64,000 bases of DNA from NCBI GenBank assembly GCA_036500605.1, contig DASYBU010000019.1:1-64000 (forward strand), in the 5' to 3' direction. A model generated the notes under the pieces. That model was given only the letters and a program-made list of their open reading frames with translations. It did not search any database and was not told the origin of the DNA. Numbering within the stretch: the stretch's first letter is position 1; each line of letters begins with the position of its first letter. Below, one piece after another: positions 44,785-55,555 of this stretch. The stretch is from JAFALK01 sp036500605 (GTDB lineage: Bacteria; Pseudomonadota; Gammaproteobacteria; Burkholderiales; Burkholderiaceae_C). The position numbers were made by a program, and so were the translations under genes.

Positions 44785-45699
44785 TCAGCGCGTCTTCGCG
44801 GCGATCGCCTGCCGGATCTGCGGCAGCATGGCCTTGGCCACCTCGCGCCCCGCCAGGATCGAGCGCGAGCGCGCCGTGAAGTCTGCGCTGCCAATGCCGG
44901 TCAGGACCGGGCGCAGCACCACGTCGGCGTCACGCAGCTCGTAGTTGTTGATGCTGCGGCCCATGATGGCAATGGTCTGCAGCAGCATGTGGATCGCATC
45001 GCTTTCGGGCTTGTCGCTCGGTGGCGAGGAGATGTCCACCGCAATGATCAGCTCCGCCCCCATCTCGCGGGCAAAGCGCACCGGCACTGGAGCGACCAGG
45101 CCCCCGTCCACGTATTCGCGCGTGCCGATCTTCACCGACTGGAAGACCGTTGGCACGCTGCTTGAGGCACGCACTGCGGCGCCCGTGTCACCGCGCCGAA
45201 AGCAGACCGCCGAGCCAGTGGCCAGATCAGTCGCGACGATGCCCAGCGGGATGTTCATCTGCTCGATCAGCTTGCCCCCGGTCTTCTCGCGCACGTAGCG
45301 CGCCAGCGCCTCACCGCGGATCAGACCGCGCGTGGGGAAGGCCCAATCGGTGATCGAGCCTTCGTCCATCGTCTCGGCCACTTGGGCCAGTTCCTTGCCG
45401 CTCTTGCCCGAGGCATAGAGCGCCGCCACGAGACTGCCGGCCGAAGTGCCGGCCACCAGATCCACCTTGATGCCCGCTTCTTCCAGCACCTGGATCACGC
45501 CGATGTGCGCAAAACCGCGCGCCGCGCCACCACCGAGCGCCAGGCCAATACGGGGTGGCTTCGGCGGCGGCGGTGGGGGTGGCGACTCGACCGGAGGCTG
45601 TTCAACAATCGGCGCAGGCGCTGGAGCCGGCGTGAAGGTGGTGCAGGCCGTCAAGGCCAAGGTGGCGCCCAGCAGGGCGCGACGGGAGAGCGAGGACAT
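44785..45699 (-). CDS. Patatin-like phospholipase, predicted lipoprotein
   Basis: 304 residues, RssA/YlbK type. Lipobox LTAC with Cys19 after a short RR-containing start predicts a lipid-anchored envelope protein; a Pro-rich spacer (about 24-50) follows. The patatin fold begins at RIGLALGGGAARG (oxyanion loop), with nucleophile Ser86 in GTSAG and Asp198 in VDGG, so the Ser-Asp dyad is intact. It probably acts on membrane phospholipids or lysolipids. It is monocistronic and convergent with dctR. Confidence 0.92.
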   Translation of the reverse strand: MSSLSRRALLGATLALTACTTFTPAPAPAPIVEQPPVESPPPPPPPKPPRIGLALGGGAARGFAHIGVIQVLEEAGIKVDLVAGTSAGSLVAALYASGKSGKELAQVAETMDEGSITDWAFPTRGLIRGEALARYVREKTGGKLIEQMNIPLGIVATDLATGSAVCFRRGDTGAAVRASSSVPTVFQSVKIGTREYVDGGLVAPVPVRFAREMGAELIIAVDISSPPSDKPESDAIHMLLQTIAIMGRSINNYELRDADVVLRPVLTGIGSADFTARSRSILAGREVAKAMLPQIRQAIAAKTR

Positions 45700-45765
45700 G
45701 GGCGCGATTGTCTCAGCACCGGAGCCTGGCTTGACCGGGCTCCGGTGCCGCGACGCGCCGGCGAT

Positions 45766-48525
45766 TCAGACCGTGGTGCTGCGCTGCTTTCGACGCCGCA
45801 TCAGCAGGCCGGCCAGACCCACGCCCATCAGCAGCCAAGTGCCAGGTTCCGGCACAGGCACCGTGGCGCCGGTGATCAGGTAGCTGCCCGCAAAGCCCTG
45901 GCCGGACACGGCAGACGTCATGTCCATCGTCACGGTCAGGTCGACATTGCCGCTGAAAGTCCCGAGCAGCAGCGACTGATCATTGAAGAAGGCCAGCGCA
46001 TCGGCCTGCGAGCTGAAGCTGCGGCTCAGCAGCGTCTCGCCACCCAGCAGCACCGAGAAGCTCAGCGCACCATAGCTGTCGGCCCCGAGCGCCAGACCAT
46101 CCAGCAGATTCAGACTCAGCACCGTGCTGTCCGCCACATTGAAGAGGTATTCAGCCGAGCTGCTGAAGGAACCGCTGCTGTCGCTGCCCGATTTCACGCC
46201 CAGGGAGCCCATCCCCAAGGCGGTGTCGCCGGCCACATGCGCCGCCACATTGGCGTGGCTGGCCAGCATGGTCGCGACGTCGGCCGCCACAGGCATGGCC
46301 GTGCCCTTCGAATAGGACAACACCGGCGCCGCCGCGCTGCCGAAATTGCCGCTGAGGTCGGTCAGGCCCGCAATGGTGCCGCCGATCGTGGCGCTGGAGC
46401 TGGCGGTGTTCAGGGTCGTTGTGCTCAGCACGTCGGCATGCGCGCTCGTCAGCACGCTTTGCGAGCCGGCGCCAATGGCAGCGCTGTTGGCCAACGCCAA
46501 GCCGCTGCTGCCCTTGCCGCCTGCGGTGGCCGTGGCGACACCCGTCAGCCCGACTTGCGCGTTAGCCGTGGCCTTGGCCGTGCCGAAGCTGCCGTCCGGA
46601 ACCTGGGATGCGATCGACGCGCCCTTCAGGCCGGCCTTGCCTCCGATGGCATTGACGGTGGCGTTGGCATCGCCGTTGGTCGCCGTGGCAAAGCCGTTGA
46701 CGACGGCCGCGCCGCCGTTGCCGCCCGAGATCGTGCCCGCGCTGGCATTGCCGCCAGTGGCTGTGGCGATGAGCGTCGCCGTGGTTCCGGTGATATGTGC
46801 GTTGGCACTGGCGTTCGCGCCACCCACGCCCGCAACACCGGGCCCGAAATTGCTGGATCCGGAATTGCCGCCGACCGAGGTCAGCGTCGCGCTGGCCGCG
46901 CCGATGCTGCTCAAGTCGAGCGAGGTCTGCGCCGTTCCGCCTGCACCGACGGTGCCCGTGGAGTCGCTGTCGAAATGCGCGAGGGTGGTGCCGCCCGTGG
47001 CCGCCAGATTGACAGAGACCGAGCTGGCCAGGCTGTCAGTCACGGAGAGGCTCGAATTTGCGCTGCCGCCGGCGCCGGCATGCCCGCTTGTCGTGCCGCC
47101 GCCGGTTCCCCCGGTGACTTTCTGCGTCAGGCTGAGCGCACCGCTGGTGCCGCCGCCCACGGCATTCGTGAGCGAGCCGCTGGCCCCGTCACTGCCGTTG
47201 CCACCATGAAAACCGTTGTTGCCGTTGCCCCCGGTCAGTGTGGCCGATACGCTGACCTTGCTGCCGTCGCCGGTCGCGCCATACGCGGAGACGCTGGCGC
47301 CGCCGGCCGCCGCACCGTCGCTGAAGGAGGAGAAGCCGCCATTACCCCCCTTGGCCGAGGCGTTCACCGTGACAGCGCCTCGCGTGGTGACAGCCCGCAA
47401 GGTGGCATTGCCGTTGCCCCCGGCTCCGCCCGCGCCCGCCACGCCCGAGGCGCTGCCCGCACTGCCTCCGTTGGCCCCCGTGGCGGTTGAGCTCAAGGTG
47501 ATCGGGCCGACACCCGCAATGTCGAGGAAGCTGGTGGCACTGCCGCCGGCACCGCCATGGGCGCCGTTACCGCCCACGCCGCCCGCGCCACCCGAGGCGT
47601 TCTCGGTCAGCGTGATGCTGCCGGCCCTCGTATCGCTCAGCACATGCCGTACCGAGGCGTCACCGCCCATGCCCGCGTCGGAGCCAAGGCCGTCACCCGA
47701 GCCACCAGCACCCGCGAAAGTCGTGGAGCTGCCGGTGACGCTGCCCGTCGTCGCGAAAGCGAAAGGCGCATCAAGGCTCAGGGCATGGCCGTTCCCGCCG
47801 CTGGCCCCATTGGCACCGGCACCACCGGCGCCGCCATTCGAGCTGAATGTCATGGCGAGATCGCCGCCGCCGGTCGAGGCCGCGAGCAGCGAGCCCGTGG
47901 CCGCGCCGCCGTCACCGCCACGCATGCCGGCGCCGTTGGCGGACCCGCCTCGGCCGCCCGTGATCGCGAGCTTGGCCGTGCCCAGAGCGGAACTGGCTGT
48001 CGACAATTGTGTCGTCGCGCTGGCGTCGCCGCCGCGCCCACCGTTGGCTCCCAGGCCGGCGCCCGCGCCGCCATCCTTGCCGAAAGTGCCGGCATTGCCG
48101 CCCACGCCGGCAGTTGCCGTGGTCTGGGCCAGGGTGCCGCCTGCGGAGGTGGTGATGGCGCTTGCATCGGCATTGCCGCCATTGGCGCCTGCCCCTGATG
48201 CGCCACCCGCCGTGGTGCCAGTGCCGGCGAAGCCGTTGCCGCCGTTGCCGCCCGCACCGCCCTTGGTGGCAGCGATGTTCGAGGCATCAGCCGCAGCATT
48301 GGCCAGTGCGCTGTTGTTGCCCCCCGCCGTGCCGTTGCCACCCGCCGGGCTGAACGCAGTGCCGGCGGTGCCTGCCGTGCCATTGGGCGGTGAAGTGGAG
48401 GTGTCCACCGTGCCCGCATAAGCCTGGCTCACGGCCACGGCCAGCAGGACGGGCGCCAGATATCGGGCCTGGCGGGCCGGGGTCCAGCTGGTTTTTCGGT
48501 TCGACAAGCGGTTCAACTTCTGCAT
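45766..48525 (-). CDS. Large Gly/Ala-rich PEP-CTERM surface protein
   Basis: 919 residues. An extended N-terminus (MQKLNRLSNRKTSWTPARQ) leads into a signal peptide ending SQAYA. Residues about 40-650 are low-complexity, built from GGxGGxG-like motifs with Ser, Thr, Asn and Ala, resembling the collagen/PGRS-like or beta-helical repeats of surface proteins. A more regular domain at about 720-885 follows. The C-terminus is a canonical PEP-CTERM sorting signal: VPEPG (Pro892-Glu893-Pro894), a hydrophobic helix and RRRKQ. It should be processed by an exosortase encoded elsewhere and exported, probably to the extracellular matrix. Confidence 0.9.
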   Translation of the reverse strand: MQKLNRLSNRKTSWTPARQARYLAPVLLAVAVSQAYAGTVDTSTSPPNGTAGTAGTAFSPAGGNGTAGGNNSALANAAADASNIAATKGGAGGNGGNGFAGTGTTAGGASGAGANGGNADASAITTSAGGTLAQTTATAGVGGNAGTFGKDGGAGAGLGANGGRGGDASATTQLSTASSALGTAKLAITGGRGGSANGAGMRGGDGGAATGSLLAASTGGGDLAMTFSSNGGAGGAGANGASGGNGHALSLDAPFAFATTGSVTGSSTTFAGAGGSGDGLGSDAGMGGDASVRHVLSDTRAGSITLTENASGGAGGVGGNGAHGGAGGSATSFLDIAGVGPITLSSTATGANGGSAGSASGVAGAGGAGGNGNATLRAVTTRGAVTVNASAKGGNGGFSSFSDGAAAGGASVSAYGATGDGSKVSVSATLTGGNGNNGFHGGNGSDGASGSLTNAVGGGTSGALSLTQKVTGGTGGGTTSGHAGAGGSANSSLSVTDSLASSVSVNLAATGGTTLAHFDSDSTGTVGAGGTAQTSLDLSSIGAASATLTSVGGNSGSSNFGPGVAGVGGANASANAHITGTTATLIATATGGNASAGTISGGNGGAAVVNGFATATNGDANATVNAIGGKAGLKGASIASQVPDGSFGTAKATANAQVGLTGVATATAGGKGSSGLALANSAAIGAGSQSVLTSAHADVLSTTTLNTASSSATIGGTIAGLTDLSGNFGSAAAPVLSYSKGTAMPVAADVATMLASHANVAAHVAGDTALGMGSLGVKSGSDSSGSFSSSAEYLFNVADSTVLSLNLLDGLALGADSYGALSFSVLLGGETLLSRSFSSQADALAFFNDQSLLLGTFSGNVDLTVTMDMTSAVSGQGFAGSYLITGATVPVPEPGTWLLMGVGLAGLLMRRRKQRSTTV

Positions 48526-48725
48526 GCTCGGTCCAATTCCGTAAACGGTTTGAAGGGCTGTTCGTTTCTATTGAAAATATTTACAGAAACGAAACGGAGC
48601 ACGGAAATTACCATCGCAGCGCCGGAAACGGCATCGTGGCTAGCCCTCTCCCACGTTTCAAGTCGACCGCCACCGACCCAATGAATTAGGGCCCCGATCG
48701 GGGCCCTTGAACGTCATTCAACGGA
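48526..48725. other. Intergenic region between M13 peptidase end and PEP-CTERM start
   Basis: 200 bp. The part next to the PEP-CTERM start is AT-rich (TATTGAAAATATTTACAG) and should hold its promoter. The part next to the peptidase stop contains a 20-bp perfect palindrome, annotated separately. No gene is seen. Confidence 0.6.
48688..48707 (-). terminator. Terminator-like palindrome after the M13 peptidase gene
   Basis: A perfect 20-bp palindrome, AGGGCCCCGA/TCGGGGCCCT, lies 19 bp after the peptidase stop; on the minus strand it is followed by AATTCATT. It fits an intrinsic terminator with a weak T-run. Confidence 0.65.
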
Positions 48726-50879
48726 TCACCAGATACGCACCCGGTCCTTCGGCGCCAGGTAGTACTTGTCGCCCGGCTTCACATCGAAAGCCTCGTACCA
48801 GGCGTCGATATTGCGCACCGGGCCAATGGCACGGAACTGGTCGGGCGCGTGCGGGTCGCTGACCGCCAGGCGCTTCAGCATGTCCTCGCGGTACTTGGAA
48901 CGCCAGACCTGGGCGAAGCCCATGAACACGCGCTGATCGCCGGTGAAGCCGTCGATCACCGGAGCCGCCGCGCCCTTCAGCGAGCGGTGATAGGCCCCCA
49001 GCGCGAGCAAGTTCCCGCCGAGGTCGGCGATGTTCTCCCCCATCGTCAGGCCGCCCTGCACATGCACGCCGGGCAGCACCTCGAACTGGTCGAACTGCTT
49101 GCCGTAGATCTTGGTCTGCGCGTCGAATTTGGCCGAGTCGGCCTTGGTCCACCAATCGCTGAGCTTGCCGCCGCCGTCGTAATGGCGGCCCTCATCGTCG
49201 AAGCCGTGGGTGATCTCGTGGCCGATCACGCCGCCGATGCCGCCGTAGTTGACGGCCATGTCGGCCTTGGGATCGAAGAACGGCGCTTGCAGGATCGCGG
49301 CCGGGAAGACGATCTCATTGCGCGTCGGCTCGTAGTACGCGTTGACGGTCTGCGGCGTCATCAGCCATTCGGTCGGGTCGATCGGCTTGTCCAGCTTCGA
49401 GAGCGCGAAGGCCCACTCGAACGCGCTGGAGCGCTGCATATTGCCGAACAGATCGCCGCGCTTGACCTCCAGATTGCTGAAGTCGCGCCACTTGTCGGGG
49501 TAGCCGATCTTGACGCCGAACTTCGAGAGCTTGTCGAGCGCACGCGTCTTGGTCACGTCCGACATCCAGGTCAGGTGCTCGATGCGGTCCTTCAGCGCGG
49601 CACGCAGATCGGCCACCAGCGCTTCCATCTTGGCCTTCGATTCAGCCGGGAAATAAACGCCGACATAGTCGCGGCCCAGCGCATCGCCAAGCGTGGCTTC
49701 CACCGCGCCCACGGCACGCTTCCAGCGCGGGCGCTGCTCCTGCGCGCCACCGAGCTCATGCGAGCGGAACTGCCAGCTCGCGGTCACGAAGTTGCTCGAC
49801 AGATACGGCGCGGCCTGATCGGCGGCGTGGAAGGTCTCCCAGGCCTTGAGCGTCTCCAGATGCGTGCCGGCAAAGATCCGGGCGATCTTCGGGAAGGCCG
49901 ACTTCTCGGTGACGATCACCTTCTTGGCATCAGCCAGGCTGGCGGCCTGCAGGAAGGGCAGCCAGTCGAAGCCCGGCGCCAGCTTGGACAGGCCGGCCAC
50001 GGTGGTGGCGTTGTAGGTCTTGTCGGTGTCGCGCCGCTCGATGCGCGTCCAGCTGACCTTGGCGATCGCGGTCTCGAGATCGACGATACGCTTGGCCTCC
50101 TGCTCGGCATTGGCATAGCCGACCAGGTTCAGCATCGTGGCCACATAGGCTTGGTACTTGGCCTTCTTGTCGGCGAAGCTCTTCTGAAGGTAGTAGTCGC
50201 GATCGGGCAGCCCGAGCCCGGCCTGGGTCAGGCGCAGTGCGTTCAGGCTGGGGTTCTTGTCGTCCGAGCCGATCGAGGCGGCAAAGAAGCCGATGCCGAA
50301 ATCGCCGCTCGTGCGGCCCATGAAGGCGGCCATCTCGGCCTTGTTCTTGATCGCGGCAATCGCGGCCAGCTCAGGCTTGAGCGGCTCGGCGCCCAACTGC
50401 TCGACGGCCTTCTCATCCATCATGCTGCGGTAGACGTCGGCGATCTTGGCGTCGTTGCCCGTCAGGCCGTGCTTGGCCGCAAGGCCTTCGACCAGCGCGC
50501 GCGAGCGCGCTTCCGACAACACCTCCAGCAGATCGAAACTGCCGATGCCGCTGCGGTCGGCCGGGATGACCATGTTCTTGGTCGCCGTACCGTTGACGAA
50601 GTCATAGAAGTTGTCGCCGGGCTTGACCGTGCGGTCCATGCCGGCGAGGTCGATGCCCCAGGTGCCGTAGTGCGGCGACTCGGTGCTCGTGGCCTCGCCG
50701 CCCGAGCCGGCCTTCATGCCGTCGAAGCTGGCGAGCGAGCGCATCGAGCAAAGCTCGTTCAGGCAGCGATCGGGTCCGCCCGGCGATGCAGCTAACGCAT
50801 TGCTCGCGAGCACAAAGACGCCGAGCGCCGCGCCGGCTGCGCGCGCAATGGCGCTCGATTTCAAATGGAACTTGTTCAT
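48726..50879 (-). CDS. Secreted M13-family (neprilysin-like) zinc metallopeptidase
   Basis: 717 residues from the ATG at 50879, which gives a signal peptide (about 1-30, ending ASNALA); the frame is open to 50939. The zinc site HEITH is at 554-558 (VIGHEITHGFDDEG), with the third ligand in GENIADLGG, and the substrate-binding NAYYEP is present before it. The C-terminus KDRVRIW is typical of PepO-like M13 enzymes. It should digest peptides in the periplasm. Two cysteines near the mature N-terminus (RCLNELCSM) may form a disulfide. Confidence 0.94.
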   Translation of the reverse strand: MNKFHLKSSAIARAAGAALGVFVLASNALAASPGGPDRCLNELCSMRSLASFDGMKAGSGGEATSTESPHYGTWGIDLAGMDRTVKPGDNFYDFVNGTATKNMVIPADRSGIGSFDLLEVLSEARSRALVEGLAAKHGLTGNDAKIADVYRSMMDEKAVEQLGAEPLKPELAAIAAIKNKAEMAAFMGRTSGDFGIGFFAASIGSDDKNPSLNALRLTQAGLGLPDRDYYLQKSFADKKAKYQAYVATMLNLVGYANAEQEAKRIVDLETAIAKVSWTRIERRDTDKTYNATTVAGLSKLAPGFDWLPFLQAASLADAKKVIVTEKSAFPKIARIFAGTHLETLKAWETFHAADQAAPYLSSNFVTASWQFRSHELGGAQEQRPRWKRAVGAVEATLGDALGRDYVGVYFPAESKAKMEALVADLRAALKDRIEHLTWMSDVTKTRALDKLSKFGVKIGYPDKWRDFSNLEVKRGDLFGNMQRSSAFEWAFALSKLDKPIDPTEWLMTPQTVNAYYEPTRNEIVFPAAILQAPFFDPKADMAVNYGGIGGVIGHEITHGFDDEGRHYDGGGKLSDWWTKADSAKFDAQTKIYGKQFDQFEVLPGVHVQGGLTMGENIADLGGNLLALGAYHRSLKGAAAPVIDGFTGDQRVFMGFAQVWRSKYREDMLKRLAVSDPHAPDQFRAIGPVRNIDAWYEAFDVKPGDKYYLAPKDRVRIW

Positions 50880-50965
50880 GGCAGTGCCTTGGAAGATCAC
50901 AGTGGGTGAGCTTCTATCACGACCCAACATCGGTTCCATTGGTCACGCTGCAGCGCGTTACCAAT

Positions 50966-51391
50966 TCAACCCAGCTTGTAGCTCTGCAAATGAATGCTGG
51001 TCTCGGTCGTCCCGATGCCCTTGATCAGCCGCACGCGCTCCAGTACGTTGGCCAGTTCATTGAGGCTGGTCGCTCGCAACTCGGCCAGCAGATCCCAGCG
51101 GCCATTGGTATCGAACAAGCCCGTCACGCCAGGCTCGCCCAGCAGGATGGCGACGACCTCGCGCGTGCGATTGCCCTCCACGGTGATGCTCATCCAGGCC
51201 ACGATCTCGTCGCTGACCGTGTCGGGCCGCAGTTTGACCGTGTAGCCGGTGATCACGCCACCGTCTTCGAGCTTGGCGATGCGGTTGCTGACCGTGCCGC
51301 GCGAGACCTTGAGCCGCGCGGCCAAGGTGGCCACGCTGGCGCGGGCGTCCTGCCTCAGGGCGGCGAGCAGATGCTGATCCAGAGTATCCAT
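50966..51391 (-). CDS. Lrp/AsnC-family transcriptional regulator
   Basis: 141 residues: an N-terminal helix-turn-helix (about 4-60; LKVSRGTVSNRIAKLEDGGVI) and a C-terminal RAM/AsnC ligand-binding domain (about 65-140). It is divergent from the ornithine cyclodeaminase-family gene across 127 bp, the usual arrangement for a local amino-acid-responsive regulator. It probably controls that gene and itself; the effector is unknown but ornithine, proline or lysine are reasonable candidates. Confidence 0.92.
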   Translation of the reverse strand: MDTLDQHLLAALRQDARASVATLAARLKVSRGTVSNRIAKLEDGGVITGYTVKLRPDTVSDEIVAWMSITVEGNRTREVVAILLGEPGVTGLFDTNGRWDLLAELRATSLNELANVLERVRLIKGIGTTETSIHLQSYKLG

Positions 51392-51405
51392 TTCGCCAAT
51401 CTACC

Positions 51406-51420
51406 CTGCCAAAACGGCAG
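51406..51420. promoter_or_regulatory. Candidate Lrp/AsnC-type operator
   Basis: A short dyad, CTGCC-AAAAC-GGCAG, lies in the divergent region 15 bp upstream of the regulator start, in an A-rich context. Lrp-family regulators bind weak dyads with A/T centres, so this is a candidate site. The call rests on position and symmetry only. Confidence 0.35.
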
Positions 51421-51518
51421 AAACAAGACATTTTTGAGCAGGAGTTGAGCTTCTGATTGACGCAGGGCCGGAGAACAATGGCTTCATATCGCCTTACGAA
51501 GCAGTTCTGAAGTCCATC

Positions 51519-52571
51519 ATGACCACCTTTCTGAGCCCCCAAGATGTCGCCCGCATCGTCCAGACCCTGGGCCTTCCCGAAGTGTTCCGCCGCCTGGTGG
51601 CCAACCTCGAAGCCGACTTCCTGCGTTGGCCCGATTTCGACAAATCGCCACGCAGCGCCGCCCACTCCAAGGACGGTGTGATCGAGCTGATGCCCGTGGC
51701 CGACGGGCGGCTCTACAGCTTCAAGTATGTGAACGGCCACCCCAGGAATTTTGCCCAGGGCCTGCCCACCGTGATGGCTTTTGGCGTGCTGGCCGATGTG
51801 GCCACCGGCATGCCGGAGCTGCTCTCCGAGCTGACCGTGACCACCGCACTGCGCACCGCTGCCACCTCGGTGATGGTGGCCAAGCGGCTGGCCCGGCCCG
51901 GCTCCCGCGTGATGGCGCTGATCGGCAACGGCGCGCAGAGCGAGTTCCAGGCCCTGGCCTTCCACCACCTGCTCGGCATCGACGAACTGCGCCTCTACGA
52001 CGTGGATCCGAAGGCGACGGCCCGGCTCGCCCGCCATCTCGCCCTGACGCCGAAGCTGAAAGTTAGCGTCCAGTCAAGCATCGCCGAGGCCGTGCGCGGC
52101 GCAGACATCGTCACCACTGTCACCGCTGACAAGCGCAACGCGACCATCATCACGCCCGAGATGATCGAGCCCGGCATGCACATCAACGGCGTCGGCGGCG
52201 ATTGCCCCGGCAAGACCGAGTTGCACCGCGGCGTGCTGGAAGCGGCCCAGGTGTTCGTGGAGTACGAACCGCAATCGCGCATCGAGGGCGATGTGCAGCA
52301 GATGCCGGCTGATTTCCCGGTCACCGAATTCTGGCGCGTGCTGGCCGGCCAAGCTGCCGGCCGCGAGCATGCGGCGCAGGTGACCGTCTTCGATTCCGTC
52401 GGCTTCGCTCTAGAAGATTATTCGGCGCTGCGCTTCCTGCGCGATTGCGCCCGCGAGCTGCGGCTGGGCGTGGCCCTGCCCCTGATTCCGCAGATGGACG
52501 ATCCCAAGAACCTGTTCGGTCAGTTGCTGCCCGCCCACGCTCCCTCAAAAAACGAACTTATATATACGTGA
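51519..52571 (+). CDS. Ornithine cyclodeaminase / mu-crystallin family protein
   Basis: 350 residues, the usual length of ornithine cyclodeaminases that turn ornithine into proline and ammonia with NAD+. The NAD-binding fold is visible as LIGNGAQSEFQALAF followed by YDVDPKATARLARHL, and TALRTAATSVMVAKRLARP contains the conserved substrate-binding Arg region. Related members act as ketimine reductases or alanine dehydrogenases, so the exact substrate is open. It is divergent from the Lrp/AsnC regulator. Confidence 0.9.
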   Translation: MTTFLSPQDVARIVQTLGLPEVFRRLVANLEADFLRWPDFDKSPRSAAHSKDGVIELMPVADGRLYSFKYVNGHPRNFAQGLPTVMAFGVLADVATGMPELLSELTVTTALRTAATSVMVAKRLARPGSRVMALIGNGAQSEFQALAFHHLLGIDELRLYDVDPKATARLARHLALTPKLKVSVQSSIAEAVRGADIVTTVTADKRNATIITPEMIEPGMHINGVGGDCPGKTELHRGVLEAAQVFVEYEPQSRIEGDVQQMPADFPVTEFWRVLAGQAAGREHAAQVTVFDSVGFALEDYSALRFLRDCARELRLGVALPLIPQMDDPKNLFGQLLPAHAPSKNELIYT

Positions 52572-52588
52572 ATGCATATAAGCATTCA
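52569..52588. promoter_or_regulatory. AT-rich dyad upstream of the sulfur operon
   Basis: TGAATGC and GCATTCA form a 7-bp dyad around ATATAA, at the end of the cyclodeaminase gene and about 84 bp before the TauE gene. The following ~45 bp are AT-rich and are the likeliest location of the cys-operon promoter. It could be a regulator site (for example CysB) or a weak terminator; I cannot decide from sequence alone. Confidence 0.35.
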
Positions 52589-52671
52589 ATAACTAGATAG
52601 TTCACACATAAGAGGGTTCTCCCTAAAGTTCGGGTCCTGGGGCAGTCTGTCCCGACAACAGGGGCAGGACT

Positions 52672-53439
52672 TTGGACTGGACGGCGATTGCAAGCGGATT
52701 TCTGGTGGGCGCCATCATCGGGGTGACCGGTGTGGGTGGTGGCTCGCTGATGACGCCCTTGCTGCTGTCCGTCTTCCGCCTGAGCCCGGCAGTCGCCATC
52801 GGCACCGATCTCTGGTTTGCCGCACTGACCAAGGTGTCCGGCTCCGTGGCCCACGCGCGCATCGGCAACGTCAAATGGCGCATCACCGGCTTCCTGCTGG
52901 CCGGGTCGATCCCCGCTTCCATCGCCACCGTGGCGGTCATGCATGCCACCGGCCTGAGCAAGTCGGCCACCAGCACGCTGACCTTCTCGCTGGGCATTGC
53001 GCTGCTGCTGACGGCCATGGTCGTCGCCTTCAAGAAGAGCTGGCAAGCACTGGGCCTGCGCCTGGAGCGCCACATCCCGGAATCGCGCAAGCCGCTGCTG
53101 ACGGTGCTCTCGGGCGTGGTGCTCGGCGTGCTCGTCTCCTTGTCGAGCATCGGCGCAGGGGCCATCGGCGCCACGCTGATCCTCTTGATCTACCCGCGCC
53201 TGGAAGCGCGCTACATCGTCGGCAGCGACATCGCCCACGCGGTGCCGCTGACGCTCGTGGCCGGCATCGGCCACGCCACGCTGGGCAATGTCGCCTGGCT
53301 GCTGCTGGTCTCGCTGCTGATCGGTTCCCTCCCCGGCATCTGGCTGGGCGCCCAGCTGACCCGTCGCCTGCCTGAAAGCGCCGTGCGCGCCCTGCTCTGC
53401 GGCTCGCTGCTGCTGGCCGGCTGGAAAGTCATTCACTGA
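52672..53439 (+). CDS. TauE/SafE-family sulfite exporter, TTG start
   Basis: 255 residues with about eight membrane helices. The N-terminal GFLVGAIIGVTGVGGGSLMTP is the TauE/SafE signature, and the repeat half has SLSSIGAGAIGATLI. The family moves sulfite, sulfonates or related anions. The TTG at 52672 gives the conserved MDWTAIASG start. It is the first gene of the sulfate-assimilation operon, 11 bp before cysI, which supports transport of a sulfur oxyanion. Confidence 0.88.
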   Translation: MDWTAIASGFLVGAIIGVTGVGGGSLMTPLLLSVFRLSPAVAIGTDLWFAALTKVSGSVAHARIGNVKWRITGFLLAGSIPASIATVAVMHATGLSKSATSTLTFSLGIALLLTAMVVAFKKSWQALGLRLERHIPESRKPLLTVLSGVVLGVLVSLSSIGAGAIGATLILLIYPRLEARYIVGSDIAHAVPLTLVAGIGHATLGNVAWLLLVSLLIGSLPGIWLGAQLTRRLPESAVRALLCGSLLLAGWKVIH

Positions 53440-53450
53440 ATCTGACCGTT

Positions 53451-55147
<1,697 letters not shown>

Positions 55148-55151
<4 letters not shown>

Positions 55152-55555
55152 AATTCGTCACTCCCGACGCACAACAGCAGGCTGTGCCATCGTTTGAAGA
55201 TTGGCAGGCGCAAGGTGGCACCGCGCTCGCCCTGGCCAATGATTTCGATGTGAAGGCGATTGCGCCAGATCTGTCCCAGCTGACGCTGATCACGCTGGAC
55301 TTCCCCAAGTGGGTCGACGGCCGCGCGTACACGCAAGCCCGCCTGCTGCGCTCGCGTCATCGCTTCACCGGCGAGATCCGCGCCGTCGGCGAAGTGCTGG
55401 TCGATATGCTGCCGCTGCTGGCCCGCACCGGCTTCGACGCCGTGCAACTGCGTGCCGATCAGGACGAGGCGGCGGCGCGGCGCGCCTTGGGCTTCTTCCC
55501 GATCGGCCACTACCAGGCCGACGTGCTCGAGCCGCGCCCGGAGTTCGCACGATGA
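55148..55555 (+). CDS. DUF934 protein of the sulfate assimilation operon
   Basis: 135 residues, no signal peptide or membrane segment. The block DLSQLTLITLDFPKWVDGRAYTQARLLR followed by GEIRAVGEVLVDML is the DUF934 signature as I know it; this family is almost always located next to cysI and cysH in betaproteobacteria. Biochemical function is unknown; a role as an accessory subunit of sulfite reduction is inferred from context. It overlaps cysI and cysH by four bases each, so dosage is tightly coupled. Confidence 0.88.

Noticed and set aside
45382..48421. Plus-strand open frames opposite the PEP-CTERM gene, one rich in Ala and Pro
   Set aside because: The composition is a direct consequence of the Gly/Ala-rich codons on the other strand, and the minus frame has a signal peptide and a PEP-CTERM signal.
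45766..48525. Mycobacterial-type PE_PGRS protein
   Set aside because: The glycine-rich motif is similar, but the N-terminus lacks a PE domain and the C-terminus is a PEP-CTERM signal typical of Gram-negatives.
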